Source: Euphorbia lathyris (Eukaryota; Streptophyta; Magnoliopsida; Malpighiales; Euphorbiaceae). Taken from it: a stretch of DNA of 64,000 nt. The position numbers and the translations under genes are program-made. Position 1 is the stretch's first letter. Each line of letters opens with the position of its first letter. The notes under the pieces were generated by a model. The model did not search any database. It had not been told where the DNA came from and was given only the letters and a program-made list of their open reading frames with translations. The DNA lies in assembly GCF_963576675.1 (NCBI RefSeq), contig NC_088911.1, positions 61,403,756-61,467,755 of the forward strand, written 5' to 3'. Shown here piece by piece: positions 12,770-25,860 of the stretch.

Positions 12770-15700
12770 CTAAAAAATGTATGAGTCACCCTGATGACCC
12801 AATTCTCCTTTAAAAAGATTTTTGCATCCCTCAATCAACCAGAAGTATCGGTGCACTGCCAGACCCGGGTCCAAAACTAACCTTACCACTATCAACAGAT
12901 CCACCTCTACAATGACACGTCTAAAGCCTTTCTTCCAAGCCATATACAACCCAAAGTAGAGCCCCCATAGTTCAGATAGAGTCACTAAGCAAATGCCCAA
13001 ATTACATGCCAAACCATTGATCCATGCCCCTTCCTTATCCCAAGTTAAGCCGCCTGCCGATGTCGGGCCAGGGTTGCCCTTGCTAGCGACATCACAGTTA
13101 ACTTTTATCCAGTCCTCTTCAAGCGATTGCCACGCAACAGACACGCTCTGGTATCGACCGGTGTGATATTCATTAGAAATGAAATGCTTTGGCCATAGTC
13201 ACGAACCTGGTTATATATGAACTCAATCTTGACGCTCTTACCAGATGTAGATGGATTGAAAATTCTATCGTTGCGCCAACGCCAAATCCACCATAGAGCC
13301 GTCGTGAACACCGTATACCATGATAATGACCTCCACTCCCGAGAACTTGTCAGATTACAGTGCATCCAGTCCTCGAGCTCTAAACCAAAATGGATGCTGC
13401 CATTTTATTGGAACAACAGCTTCCTAAATCTTTCACGTGTCCCAACATTGCCGAAGAAGATGAATGGTAGTCTCTGATTCCGAGCAAGACGAACAAGTAT
13501 CAAAATTGCACATGTGTCTTCGTCTCCTGACCGCATTACATAAAACCGTGTCATGACACACCGTCCAAACAAAGTATCAAACCCGTTTCGTTACTTGCAG
13601 ACTCCATACGTTTGCCTAGTCAATGCTCCATTGACTCCTACCTCCAATCGATCCCGAATTGCAGCACAATTTATAGGCAGAACTGACAGTAAAGCTTCCT
13701 GAGGAATTCGGGCCCCAACACCATCCATCCTTATCATTGCTAGACCCTAAGATCATTTAGGAAACGAGCTTTAGGATTATTATACTCGGCAGCATCGGCG
13801 ATAGCCGCGACCAGCTCCAACCGCCATTTTCCTCCTAGTAATAAGCAACAGATTGATTTAACTCCACCAGAGGTAGTAGAGCAATTGCTAGATCCACCAT
13901 TCGAGTATCCTCCATCCATCTATCCCACGAGAACAGAGTTGATCTTTCTAAAACTAGGGTTTGGTTGATTCATTTCTCCAGAACCCGATTGCCATTAATG
14001 ACACACTTCCAAACTTGGCTCTAGTTCTACTTCTGGAAAAACATACCCATACCTTCCTCTGGACGTGCATATTTTCCATTCAACACAGACACTCATAGCT
14101 TCCATGTATAATTAATCCTCATCCAACCAAGTTTAGCAGCAAGCGTTATATTGAACTTCTGAGACTGACGGATGCCTAGGCCTTTATCTCTTCTCAGCTG
14201 ACATACTGTGTCCCACTTCACAAGACTCACCCCTCTTTCCCCATCCTTGGCACTCCACAAATACCTCATACTCAACCTATTCAGAGAATTGTGAATGCTG
14301 GCTGGCAAGATGACAGTCTGCATAGTATACGTCAGAAGAGCTGATATGACTAACCAAACAAGAGTATCTCGCCCAGCGAAAGAGAGGCAACTGACCTTCC
14401 ATCTTGCTAATCTCTCCTTACCCCTGTCTGGAATGTGTGTATATGTATGATTATTGATTCTGTCATCAACCAATGGGACACCTAAGTATTTCCCTAAATT
14501 CGTAGTACTAGAAATTCCAAGTTCAGAACAAATTTCATGTTTTTCCCCAAAGGATGTATTAGTCGAGAAAAAAAACCATGACTTGCTTAGACTCACTTGC
14601 TAACCCGAGCAATTGCAAAAATACATGAGAATATCATTGATGACTTGATCTTGATCATGAGTCACTTCTACCATAAGTATAATATCATCAGCAAAAATAG
14701 ACATAAGACAGTCCATGACCACCCCTCGATAATCGAATAGACCTCCAGTCTTTCCTTGTAGTTGCATCCAAGATTATGTGACTTAGGCGTTCTAGACAAG
14801 GGAAAAATAAGTAACGAGATAGCGGTTCCCCTTAGCACAAACCCCAAGATAGATAGAATCCTTCATATTTCTCCTCATTCCATAGAACATTCATAAAATA
14901 TGATGAAACACATTGCATAATTACCTCAATTAAATCCCTGGGTAGCCCAAACGCCATTAAAGTATCCCATAAAAACTCTAAGTAATATGGTTATACGCCT
15001 TCTCTAGGTCCACCTTGAGGAACATCCAACCTTTTCTCCCCCTTTTCCTCTTAGCAGAATGAATCGCTTCTTGGACAATAATAATGTTATGAGTAATTTG
15101 TCTTCCTGGGACAAAACTTCTTTGCATGAGGCCCACTAAATCAGGTAAAAATGGATTTTAACCGATTGACGACACATTTTGTAATTGCTTTATAAACAAC
15201 ATTATAAATATTGATTGGCTGGAACTGAGCAAGACCCTCTGGATTGGTAACCTTGGGTATAAGAGTAATCAATGTCAAATTTAACTTGGGTTCTAGGATG
15301 CCATCGTTAAAAGTTCCAACGGTGCTCCAGAAGTTCTGATAAAAAGTTTCATAAAATCCACCAGGCCTAGGGGCTTTAGAGCGTGCCATGGAAAAGAAAT
15401 CCCATTTGACATTTTCAATTGTGAATGGATGGCCAATCTCCTCCAAGGACGTCGATGAGGGTCGAGGGAAAGACAACACTTACTAGAGTTGGATGTGATG
15501 GGGTATCTCCTCGGTGTACAATCTTTGAAAAAATTCTACCTCCATTCCTTTTAGTCTTACGTAATCCCAGACCTAACTCCCCACTTCATCTTTTAGCCTA
15601 ATGATCTTGTTCTGTCTCGTCTAATGATGGTCGAGGTATGAAAAAAGGATGTGTTACGATCCTCATATGCCATCCAATGAATCCTTGATTTTTGGAACCA

Positions 15701-16120
15701 TAATAAATCTTCTTGTCTAAGGACAACATTTAGCTCATACAAAATTTTCTATTCTAATCGCAGCAGACCCCGAGTAAAAGCAGTCGAAAGACGTAACTGA
15801 ACACTTGCTAGCCCAGAGTAGAGTCGTCGTTTGTGGTAAAAAAATGTTACCAAATGAGTGAATATTCCATGAAGATAGTTTCTCGGCTAACATGTTAAGA
15901 CGAGACATCAAATTCGTTCACATTGCCCACCCTGAATCGACCTGCTGCCAGAGATTAGTATTACTCAGCTAAGCCGCTTGAAATCGAAATTGGGTTATTG
16001 GCTTAATCTTTGAGTGACCAGTGAAATTGATAAGAATGAGAGCATGACCTGATTTGTTTCGAGGTAAATGCCTTACACTTGCTTTGGGAAAATGGTGCCT
16101 CCAATCAACTGACACTTGAG
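12770..16120 (-). mobile_element. Decayed L1-type LINE, 5' truncated
   Basis: Minus-strand fragments occur in LINE ORF2 order. About 16110-15900 shows the end of an endonuclease-like region. Next, 15479-15141 carries RT blocks (a K-A-P-x-P-G-G-F element, then LITLIPKV and YKAITKCVVNRLK). Then 14596-14093 carries the post-RT region (GKYLGVPLVDDR, RYLWSAKDGERGVSLVKWDTVC). 13365-13105 is a reverse-transcriptase zinc-binding linker with WWIWRWRND, and 13144-12770 is an RNase H domain (VNCDVASKGNPGPTSAGG, ELWGLYFGL). Stops and frameshifts separate the pieces. There is no ORF1 and no clear target duplication. Confidence 0.85.
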
Positions 16121-17835
16121 CCACCTAAATTTTATGTGTGATTGAGTGAACAACCATTGGTGAGGTATTTATTTGCTTATCCCTTAAGCTCGTTTAATTA
16201 ACATGTATCCTTTTCTTAAAAGTATGACATATGCTAATTGAATTGCGGCTTTTGGCCATTGTGTCTTTATTTGTCTTTTCAAATATATGTAATTACAACT
16301 GCTTATGTTTATGTCGACACTTAATCCAAACCAGGAGGTTTTTCTAGTTTGGCTAGTCATTACGGGTTTGGTTCTTAGTTTACTTGGAGACAAGTAAAGT
16401 TTTAAGTGTGAGGAGGTTTGATAGGGGGTCAAAAAAACTCTATCGTTTGGTACGGTTTTAGGGTAATTTCATATTAATTCTAGTAAATAAATAGCAATTT
16501 CTCGTGCTTTATTTCACTTATGTCAATTATTTAGTTTCTAGCTCTCTTTTAGCACTTTTATCAGTTTTATGTAGTTTTTATGTCATTTTCAATAAAATAA
16601 TACCAAGTTAAGCACTCACCTAAATTTTCCTTTAATCTTTTGGGCTAATTGATTCACCAAATGTCATTATGAATCAATTTGGTACTTAAGGCCTAAATTT
16701 GGTGAATCAATTTAGCCTTGGAACTAATGTTTTTGGAGTTTTAGTGTGATATTGCAAGTCAAATACGGAAGGGGAGAGACCATCCAACACATAAAGGAGA
16801 AGAAATTCGCGTTTGGGGACCCCTAGAATCCAGCTTGGTGAGTTGGACCTCTGAATCAGTCATAAGTGACTGATTCAAACCCCTTTTTAAGTGGGATTGA
16901 GTTTGTTAAATCCTATTAAAGACCTTGGGTGTTCATTCCCAATGCACCATGTAAATCATCCATCAATTAGTTTTCTTAGTTTTTATCAATAAGTAAACAG
17001 TTTATCATCTTTTGCTATTGTAATCATTCTTCCCCACCTTGAGAATTCACCCCAATCCCTTCATCTGCCATTGAAGCACGAAGGTTCCTTCCATCTCCAC
17101 CTTCAAGGATTCTCAAGCTCCATCCTCCAGTCTTAGAAAGACGACTACTTTAGTCAATAGGTTTCTAAAAGGGATTTCTATCCTCTTTAGTATATGTTTA
17201 CTTTAGATCTTTGCTATGAATTTTGAACTAGTTCTATTCATATACTCTGTTCTTCATCTTTAATATAAGTTTCAATTTGATTTTCCAATTGAGTTTCTTA
17301 TCTTTTTGTTTATGCTTTACCTAATTGAATTGAATCATTCAAAAGTCCAAAGATAGACTAGGTTCATATTGCGAGTCTGATTTGACTGTCCATAAGCAAA
17401 GCCTGTGAAATTGACAACATCATAGTAAATATGATCCAAATTCCTGAACCTCAGAGCTAGCTACGACCTGTAACAAAGGAATTGTGTCCTAGGGACCCTA
17501 GAAGGATAAGTCGGTTTAATTGCCTTAGGTTTATGCAACTCGGATTAGGTAATTAATTAGATTGGTTAATTAGGTTGATTTCTGTACTATCGTATCATCC
17601 CGTTTTGCTATTAGATTGATTATTTGGCTTAAGATCACCTTAGGAGTAGAATAATTTAGCAACAAAACCCAATTCAATTTCCACCACCTAAATAACATTA
17701 GAAATCAAGTAGTTTGGTAGTTGCGGTATAAATCATGTGGATTTGATACCTAGACTTTCCAAATTTATAACTTGATAACGACGGGGTACACTTATCCCTT
17801 AGTGAGCCTTTGAGCGTGATCTCGGGGCGCATTCA
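16120..17835 (+). mobile_element. 3' end of a gypsy element: tail, polypurine tract and 3' LTR
   Basis: The stretch ending GTGTGAGGAGGTT just before 16419 is a polypurine tract. The LTR starts TGATAGGGGGTC at 16419 and ends GCATTCA at 17835 (1417 bp, TG to CA). Before it lies about 300 bp of non-coding tail. The LTR matches the copy at about 5750-7156. It appears to be the surviving right end of a plus-strand gypsy element whose body was lost or overwritten by the LINE at 12770-16120. Confidence 0.75.
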
Positions 17836-19016
17836 AACTAGTGATGTGGAGAGCGAGAAGGTCTGGGGCTGGTCCATTCGACATGACGTGGGAGATTAGA
17901 AGGGAATGCAAGATGTTTTTATGGAGTGGTTTGACAAGCTTCGCATAGATATCCCCTTTGATGCCGATAGAAGGGGGAAGACTAATGTCAAAGCGGATGA
18001 GAACTGGGGCGTTATTTCTTGCCCTATGAAAGACTTGGGGTCCAGATCTTTTCAAGAAGGGGATAATGTTGCGGACATCTTCTTCAAGGAATCAAATCAT
18101 AGGGAAGGAAGTTGTGTGAGGTATGAAGCGAATGAGGAAGTGTGGGAAAATTGCCCCACACGACATGTTACCAAGGGCACACGCCATGTGGGTAAGGCTA
18201 AAAAGCCCATAGACTTTCTGATTCAATTCACACGTCGTGTGCCTCTAGGCCACACGACGTGTGACTCGATTGGGGCTGGATAATGGAGTTTTGGGGGCGA
18301 AGCTGGCTGGGCGCATGCGAAGGCCATATGCCGTGTGGGAAGGAATTTCTACTCAAAATAGGCAGGGAACAAGACTCCAACTTTTCTATTCAGTTATGAT
18401 AATTACTGTTCACACTATTAATGTATTTACTGTTTTTCCATTTAGGCTTATTTCCCTAAATGCCATTTAGGCATCCCTTTCCCATCTTAACATTACCTTC
18501 TTTATTGTATTGTAACCCTAGTTAGGTTATTTTAGTCTTTTGCGTTATTATTTGGGAGAGCTATATATAGGACTCCTTATTTGTAAGGATGAACTAACAT
18601 TTCATTAATCAAATTTATTCTTCTCTTTGAAACCTTTTGTCAAGGTTTATTCCTTCAACAATGGGGATTTCACTATTCATATGGATTTAGTCCATCAAAC
18701 CTCAGGATTGACTCCTTATAGTTTAGCTAGAGAAGAAACTTCTTTGTTGATTTAAGATTAAAATCAACTTGTTCATCATTAATTTGTATCATGCCCTATA
18801 GAGGGCCTGTAAGGTCTATGCGTCGCCTTCCCGTCATCTTCTACCCGCCAAACTTGGTCTAATTTAGGGTTTTCAGTGTCCCTAGTCATGATGGTGAAGT
18901 TTGTTTATCCATACGACGAACATAAAGTAGGGTTTGAGGCACTCTCTCTCGATTGAGACTATAATTCTCACTATTCCAAATCAGAAAATCCTATATCATA
19001 AATTTGCATAATTTTA
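17836..19016 (+). mobile_element. Probable LTR fragment with TATA box and palindromes
   Basis: CTATATATAGG at 18561 is a strong TATA-like box about 40 bp upstream of a transcribed-leader-like stretch. Upstream, 18140-18330 holds at least four degenerate copies of CACACGNCGTGTG, two of them perfect palindromes. This layout resembles a gypsy LTR but no TG/CA ends were found. An open frame at 17906-18283 has no recognisable domain and overlaps the palindromes; I do not call it a gene. Confidence 0.35.
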
Positions 19017-19620
19017 TGTGATTTCGGTGCCGTTTTCACCAAAAACATCATGAAAAAACATGTATACATGCCCAATTAACACAGATCTAACACATATTAA
19101 TTATAGTATGCAAAAACTATGTTTTTCTCCATATTTAGGATCAAAATAGACAGAACGTGAGATATATGGCTCTGATACCAATGAAGGGAGTATCAACTAA
19201 TAATCCGAATATAAACATGAGTTTAAGGTTACCTCTTGTATAGCGGAATCTGTTAAGAAGATAGACAACAAAAGAATCATATCAACACGATCACCCATAT
19301 AGATGTTAATCACGAGGTGAAAACGAAGAATCCACGAACTAAAGCGGATGTCAAAAATAGAGAGAGGCGTAGAGAGTGTAGAGGCTAAAGGGAGAATAAA
19401 TGCATAAACTGATTAGGGTTAGCTAAGTATCTATATATGACATCTTTTTAGGTTAAAAATCGTAACCCTAATCCTTCATATTTTCGATAGAATTGGCCCA
19501 ATTCCATTTCGGGTGAATTAATTATTCGGCCAATTACCCGAATAATTCTTACAAAGAGAAAACATCACGCCCTTCTCTACGTTTGACTTAGTGGGAAAAA
19601 AAGATTGGAGAGAGGCTAAC
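19017..19620 (-). mobile_element. Copia 5' LTR remnant with primer-binding site
   Basis: On the minus strand TTGGTATCAGAGCCATA, at about 19178-19162, is an exact initiator-Met tRNA primer site. Immediately upstream on that strand is a region ending ACTCCCTTCA that carries a TATA-like CATATATAG at about 19439. This is the arrangement of LTR followed by primer-binding site. Internal sequence continues only a little way to 19017. The outer LTR end is not defined. Confidence 0.5.
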
Positions 19621-19708
19621 TTTAATCTTATTTTTTTCCAATCAATATCTATTTTTATAAGATGCTTTATAATATTCATGCATTTTTTGTAATATTTAAA
19701 TTTATCCG

Positions 19709-20854
19709 CAGGGCTGGCTCTAGGGGGAGGTCGTCTTGGGCTTCCGACTTACGGGGGCCTCCGATCGGAATTTTTTTCAAATTTGATAATTATTAAAATT
19801 GCAATGGTTAAAAATATATAGACTTGGATATATAATAAAATGTATTACTAGGTTGAATGGTAAAGGCATAGTGGAGCTATTTGTAAGGGTGTTGAGTTTA
19901 ATTCTCGGGATGGTATGTTTTGGTTCTCATTTTTTTTTCTGTTCTTTATTTTCTTAGTAGTATCAAGAATATGTTTCTTATTAGTATATAAAGTTTTTTC
20001 TCTTTATTTTTCATATGTTTTGTTTTTATTACTATTATTATATAATTTTAATAATTTTTTTTATAATTTTAGTTTTTTCCTTAAACCAAAATGTTAATAT
20101 ATATTCAATCTAAAATGACTAATATATATTGATTTACTTGTTACAATATATTTTAAGACATAATTAATTTTCACTAATTTACTCGTGTTATTGAGTTAAT
20201 TACATATAAGAGTCAATTACATAACAACTTGTATCGATCAATTTTTTTATGGTGAGTATTTTTACAAAATCAAAATTATAATTATAATTTACTAGGACAA
20301 CAACTTATAAGAAGGTCCTAATATTTATGGACCAATGCAAATCATTTCTTATCCTTAAAAATAATATATATTTTTTTGGGCTTATATGGAATGAGTTTGG
20401 CATTCGAGTTTTATGACGTGATTTAATTAAAAATATTTTTTTTTGTAATATAACATATTGATTAATTACGTAACAACCTGTACCGATCAAATTTTTTATA
20501 CGGAATATTTTTACAAATTGAAAATGAAAATGAAAATTATAATCTAGTAGGACAATAAATCATAAAAAAACTCAAATGTTTATGGACCGGCCCTGAACAT
20601 AGGCCATGAGTGCGATCACTTAGGACGTGAGCCAAAATGGTTTCAAATTGTTTTTTTACTGTATATATAGTAATTTTTTTAAATGACCAAATAATATGAT
20701 ATTTTAGATCTAAAATATATCTAAATTTCTATTTTAAACTTATAAGTACAATTTTTTTTATTAAGGGTCTTTTTATCTCTTTTTTTCATCTAGACCCACA
20801 AAAAGATCAGGACAGGTCTTGCTTAGGGCCTCTAAAATACTGGAGCCGGCCATG
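19709..20854. mobile_element. Non-autonomous hAT element, 1146 bp, with 8-bp target duplication
   Basis: Ends CAGGGCTGGCTCTAG and CTGGAGCCGGCCATG form a 15-bp imperfect inverted repeat. TTTATCCG flanks both sides (19701-19708 and 20855-20862), matching the hAT 8-bp duplication. The interior is AT-rich. It contains an internal direct duplication of about 130 bp (about 20213-20340 and 20467-20595, offset near 254 bp). Short open frames inside (19915-20097, 20490-20305) are low-complexity and are not genes. The next 500 bp, 20863-21372, holds nothing I can name apart from a CACCAC run near 21125. Confidence 0.82.
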
Positions 20855-21555
20855 TTTATCCGTATTATATAAGAAGGAAATTATATTTTAATGTAAATAA
20901 TTTTAATTAAGTTATAAAAAATAAGAAAAAAGAGAGAAATATTAATATTGAATTTATTATTTGAAGAATCTAATAAAAATAAATAATAATTTTGCAATTA
21001 AAATATAATGCATACAGTACACATTCCTTGGATTAAATTGAAACGCGATTACAGCCTTGGATTGGAGGAATTAAATTGGTGAGTGTCAGATTCAGAATGA
21101 GAAGAGATTCATTCAGCACTCCACCACCACCACCACGCGCTTAAATGCATTACCAAATTAGTCAAACTAAGATTACTTGTAATTAACCTCTATTATCATA
21201 TTGATATACACTAGTCTCATTCTTTTTCCCCAATTTTATGAATCCTACTACATCTTCCCTTAATTGTACGGTTTGTTCGTTGCATGTATGGAACCCCACC
21301 ATCTCATAATTCAATTTTTACCCTTTTCTTTCATCAACATTCAAGTTAGGTAAAAGTTACTAATTTTTTTTACGTGAAAGTATTTTTTTTTTTTGATAGA
21401 ATAGGAAGGCTCAAGGTCCGGAACAAACAAACAAAGAGAAAAAAGAAACTAAAAAGGCGAAAACAGCAGACTAGAGGGTACGGGTTAGGAAAGGGGCCCT
21501 AACTCCGAACCATTCTACTTAGATACGATCCTCTATTATCGGAAGAGAGAATCTC

Positions 21556-24500
21556 CTAGAGGCCTGCAGGAGGCACATCAAACTCATGATGGCCCAAAGA
21601 ACAAGAACCTGCGAAGTTCACCAGCCAGTCAGCAACACAGTTGCCTTCTCTGAAAGTATGCATAAAGACAACCCTCCAATCTCTATCACGAAGTTCTCGA
21701 CACTTGTAACATAATCCAACCATAAGGGTGATGGAGGTTCGTGTTGGTGTTAAGGAGCTGGAGGACAACCTTTGAATCCAGTTCCATAATAATCTGTCTG
21801 AACCCCCTCTCCCAAGCCATTCGGAGACCAAAAAAGAGGCCCCAGATTTCAGCTAGAGTCACAGTGCAGTGGCCTATATTCACTCCAAATCCTCCCAACC
21901 ACTTGCCTTTCTCATTGCGGATTAAGCCCCCTACCGTCGCATTGTCGGGGTTTCCCTTGCACGAGCTATCAGTGTTAACTTTGACCCACCCCGCTAGGGG
22001 CTTCCCATCTGACCCAAACACATCGCTGTTCCGAATTTTTCCCATCAATATTTAGAGCGCGGGCCTGTTTAAACTCAGTACAAAGGCGATAAATGAGATC
22101 CACTCCGTTATCGGGCCAGGGGGTTTTCTCAAATAGAGACTGATTCCGCCACCGCCAAATCCACCACAAACCGAAGCCAAAAACGAGGTACCAATCCATA
22201 TTCCGGGAGATAAGATCAGATTGAAGGTTCTCCTCTAACCAGATCTGAAGCGGAGAGTTGAAGAAGATGTGACGGAGTTGTGGAGGAACGAGGTGATTCC
22301 AGATCCTTCGAGCTGCTATGCAATCCCGCAGGAGGTGAGTTTCATTTTCAATATTTTGGCAATTACTGCACCTTTCGTTGCTTGACAAATGTCGTCGTAG
22401 CCGATTAGCATTGCATAGCAGTCCTCCCTGTTTTATAATCCAAATAAAAGACTTTATTTTCTTCGGTAGATTTAAACGCCAAAGGGACGTCCAGAAGCTG
22501 TCCGTTGGACCTTGGTTCTCCTGATGCGGGACCGCAGCATACCCCGACGCTACCGTGTACACCCCCGACATTGAATCTGCCCAGCACCAATGATCCTCAG
22601 TTTCGCAAGAGGGGCTGACCCGTATTGAAGCAATTTGTTGTAACTTAACAGGGGGCAGCAGAGGGCTGAGCTGATTCCATTTCCATTGGTCTTGACCGTC
22701 ATCCCAAAGATCCGCTACGCGGGTATTTCTCATCCCCTCATCGACTGGCCCCCCGTGGCTTCTATTTCCAGTGCAGAGTTTCCACACCATTTATCAGTCC
22801 AAAAACTGGTATTCTTTCCGTTATAGATCAATTTGGAGATGCCCCAGGCAATCACCAACGACCCCGCTGTTACACTTCGCCACGTGCTAGAGGCAGTCGG
22901 TTGGTTCTAAAAAATCTCGAGGCCTTTCCGACCCCCTCCATACTTAGATATTAGGACTTTAACCCAAACAGCCTCTGGATTTGTTAGGATCGCCCAAGCT
23001 AGTCGGGCAAGCATTGAAACATTGAAATCAGTGGTTCGTTTAATCCCAAGGCCGCCCTCCTTTTTGCTATTGCAAACCGTAGCCCATTTCACCAAATGCA
23101 GTTTCTTTAGGTTCCCCACTAATCCCCAAAGGAACCCCCTGTTCAATTTATCCAGTCGATGGCAAATGCTCCATGGGAGGAGAGCAGTTTGCATGTCAAA
23201 GTTAGGGATAGTAGAGAGAACAGACTTTACCAGAGTAAGCCGACCCGTAAAGTTGAGGCATTTGGCTTTCCATCCAGCTAATCTAGCGTGAACGCGGTCC
23301 AGAACATGACCGTAAGTGTGTTTGTTTGTCTGATTATGAACCACCGGCATCCCAAGGTAGCGACCGAGGTCAAGGGTTTTGGCCACGCCCAGAATATCAC
23401 AAATTCTGTCACACTCAGCATCAACCACATTAGGGGAAAACAAGATTCAGGATTTAACAAGGCTAACCTTTTGGCCTGAGCAGTCAGAGAAGTCACAAAA
23501 AATATCCTGTATAATAGTGGCCTGGCCTGTAGATGCTTTTGCCATTAGCACAATGTCGTCCGCGAAAAATTATGCGAGAGCTGAGGACCGTTTCTCGAAA
23601 GCTTGACTGGTTTCCATTCCCCATTTGCAACAGCATCATTAATCATGTGCCCAAGTCTCTCAAGGCATAAGACAAATAGGTAAGGTGAGAGAGGGTCTCC
23701 TTGCCTTAGTCCCCGAGTGGGTGTAAACTGGTTTAATGGTTCACCATTCCACAGCACTCTCAAGCTAGACCCTGAAACACAAGCCATGATAAGATTAACC
23801 AGGTTATTATCCAGCCCTAAAAGATGAAGCGTGTCTTTCAGGAAGGCCCAGGAGATTCTGTCATAGCCTTTCTCAAGATCAAGTTTCAACACCATTGAGC
23901 CCTGGCGGCCTTTCTTCTTTTTCAAAGAGTGGATAGTTTCCTGCAGGAGGATTATATTATCTGAAATCTGGCGACTAGGAACAAAGGAGCACTGAGTCGG
24001 GCCAATGATAGAATGCATGAAAGGCTTTAAGTAGTTCACAATGCATTTAGTTATAACCTTGTACATTATATTGCAAAGGCTGATGGGTCTAAGCTGAGTT
24101 ACAGATTCTGGAGCTTGCACTTTGGGGATGACTGTAAGGAAGGTTTCATTCCATTCTGGCGGGATCTCTCATGAGTTAAGGATTTGTAAAGCAGAAGAGA
24201 TCAGCTAAGTACCAACTAGGGACCAGAAGCGTTGGAAGAAGATCGCTTGAAAGCCATCTGGGCCGGGTGCCTTGAACGGTCCCATTTCAAAGAGGGCCGT
24301 ATGAACATCCGCTGCAGTAAAACAGTGAGGGACTATAGTCGTTCCAATCTCAGGGATCACTGGGAAATGGCTAACGGTTTGTAGAGTCAGCCTGCTCATG
24401 CTCTCTTCCGTGTAAAGTTGTTCATAATAATTAGAGACCAAATTTTTGAGATCGACCGCTTCCCAAATCCAAGTCCCATCTGAGTCCCGAAAATATTCCA

Positions 24501-25623
24501 CTTTATTCCGACGTTTGCGTATGATTGTGGAGACATGGAAGAAGTTTAAATTCATATCCCCAAACCTGATCCATTTTACCCGAGACTTTTGGTACCAAAG
24601 GATCTCTTCTTGTTGGAAAACCAAGTTTAGGTCCCGGAGCAAGATTCGTTCGAGGCGAAGCAAGCCTCTAGTAACTCGGCAAGCAAGGCTGCGTTGCACA
24701 CCAGCAAGTCGTCTAAATAGGCGAGTCTTCCGGAAGTGAATGTTACCGAAGACCAACTTGTTCCACCGGCTGAGTTGCGGAGTGATCGAGTTCAGACCAT
24801 CTGCAATGTTGCTAGACTTATCCCAGATTGATTGAAGGAATTGCTCAAAATCAGCATGGTGTAGCCATGGAGCTTCAAACCGAAAAGGTTTAGGGGAGCG
24901 ATTCTGATGAGAGACTTTAAAATCAAGGAGAATAGGCACATGGTCAGATTTGTTTCGTGGGAGGTGCCGCACAATTGAATTAGGAAACATGAGTCGGAAT
25001 CGGGTGTTACAAAGTGCTCTATCCAAATGGCAAGCCACTCTTGTTCGCACTATTGAGCCACGGAATCTAGTAAATTTTGGACCCTGAAAGTCCATGTCAA
25101 TCAACTTCATATTATTTATCCAATTCGCAAACATTGAGCAGCGGTCAATGACCCCCGAAGCACCCCCACTCTTCTCGTCCATACTCTTTATACAGTTAAA
25201 GTCCCCAATGAGGATCCAGGGGCAAAGGGTCCTTGTTTCTAGGCTGATCATAGCTGACATAAATTCTCTTTTGAAGCTCAATTGGGGTCGAACATACACA
25301 AAAGAAGTACAGAAAGAGATACCACGGGTCGTGCCAGTTTTTAAAGTCATAGAAGTATGAAGGAACTGTTTATCCCGATCTAGAACATTGATATCTACAG
25401 TGTCAGAGTTCCAAAACACCCAAATACCGCCACTAAAACCCTCAGTATCAATGAACTCAAGATTTGTAAAATTCAGTTTCTGACACAGGGACTCAGCCCT
25501 AGCAGCAGGGAGGCATGTTTCCAGAAGAGCCAGCACATCAAGTTTATAAATTGAAAGCAAGTGTCTAAGAGCCTGGTGAAACTCATTACCACCGGCTCCA
25601 AAGCAATTCTAAGACATGATCAT
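21556..25623 (-). pseudogene. LINE ORF2: endonuclease, reverse transcriptase, RNase H (broken)
   Basis: From the ATG at 25623 the fifth codon is TAG where plant L1 ORF2 normally has tryptophan (S-W-N-C). The APE-type endonuclease follows, with LIGDFNCI, and LDRALCN and SDHVPILL near its end. Two stops lie near 24205 and 24165 at the start of RT. The RT core 24120-23545 has RPISLCNIMYK and RGLRQGDPLSPYLFVL. At about 23566 one T is missing from a T-run immediately before the catalytic F-A-D-D, shifting the frame. Further shifts occur near 22850, 22010 and 21700. They separate the post-RT region (23443-22907), the zinc-binding linker (22790-21975) and RNase H (22048-21556, VNTDSSCKGNPDNATVGG). 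Confidence 0.9.
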
Positions 25624-25860
25624 CAATAAAAATATATACAAAACAACAGGCAAGGATGAATAGAAAAGAATCTAGGCCCCCAAGGTACTAACCTGGTGCG
25701 GTGCAATATTTTCCATGTTCTGGTCTAGAGGTCCCAATGGTTCCCTGATACTGATCCCGGGCCGGCTGCGTTTGATCCTACTTGGTGATTCATCATAGCG
25801 GAAGATATTTTCCTTCCTTCTTTGCTTTCTCCACATCCATAGAGGAATCAAAGACATTAT

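Noticed and set aside
5750..17835. A single intact gypsy element bounded by the two similar LTRs
   Set aside because: No primer-binding site follows the left copy and the interior belongs to other elements in the opposite orientation.
17906..18283. 125-codon plus-strand frame
   Set aside because: It runs into palindromic LTR-like sequence and shows no recognisable domain.
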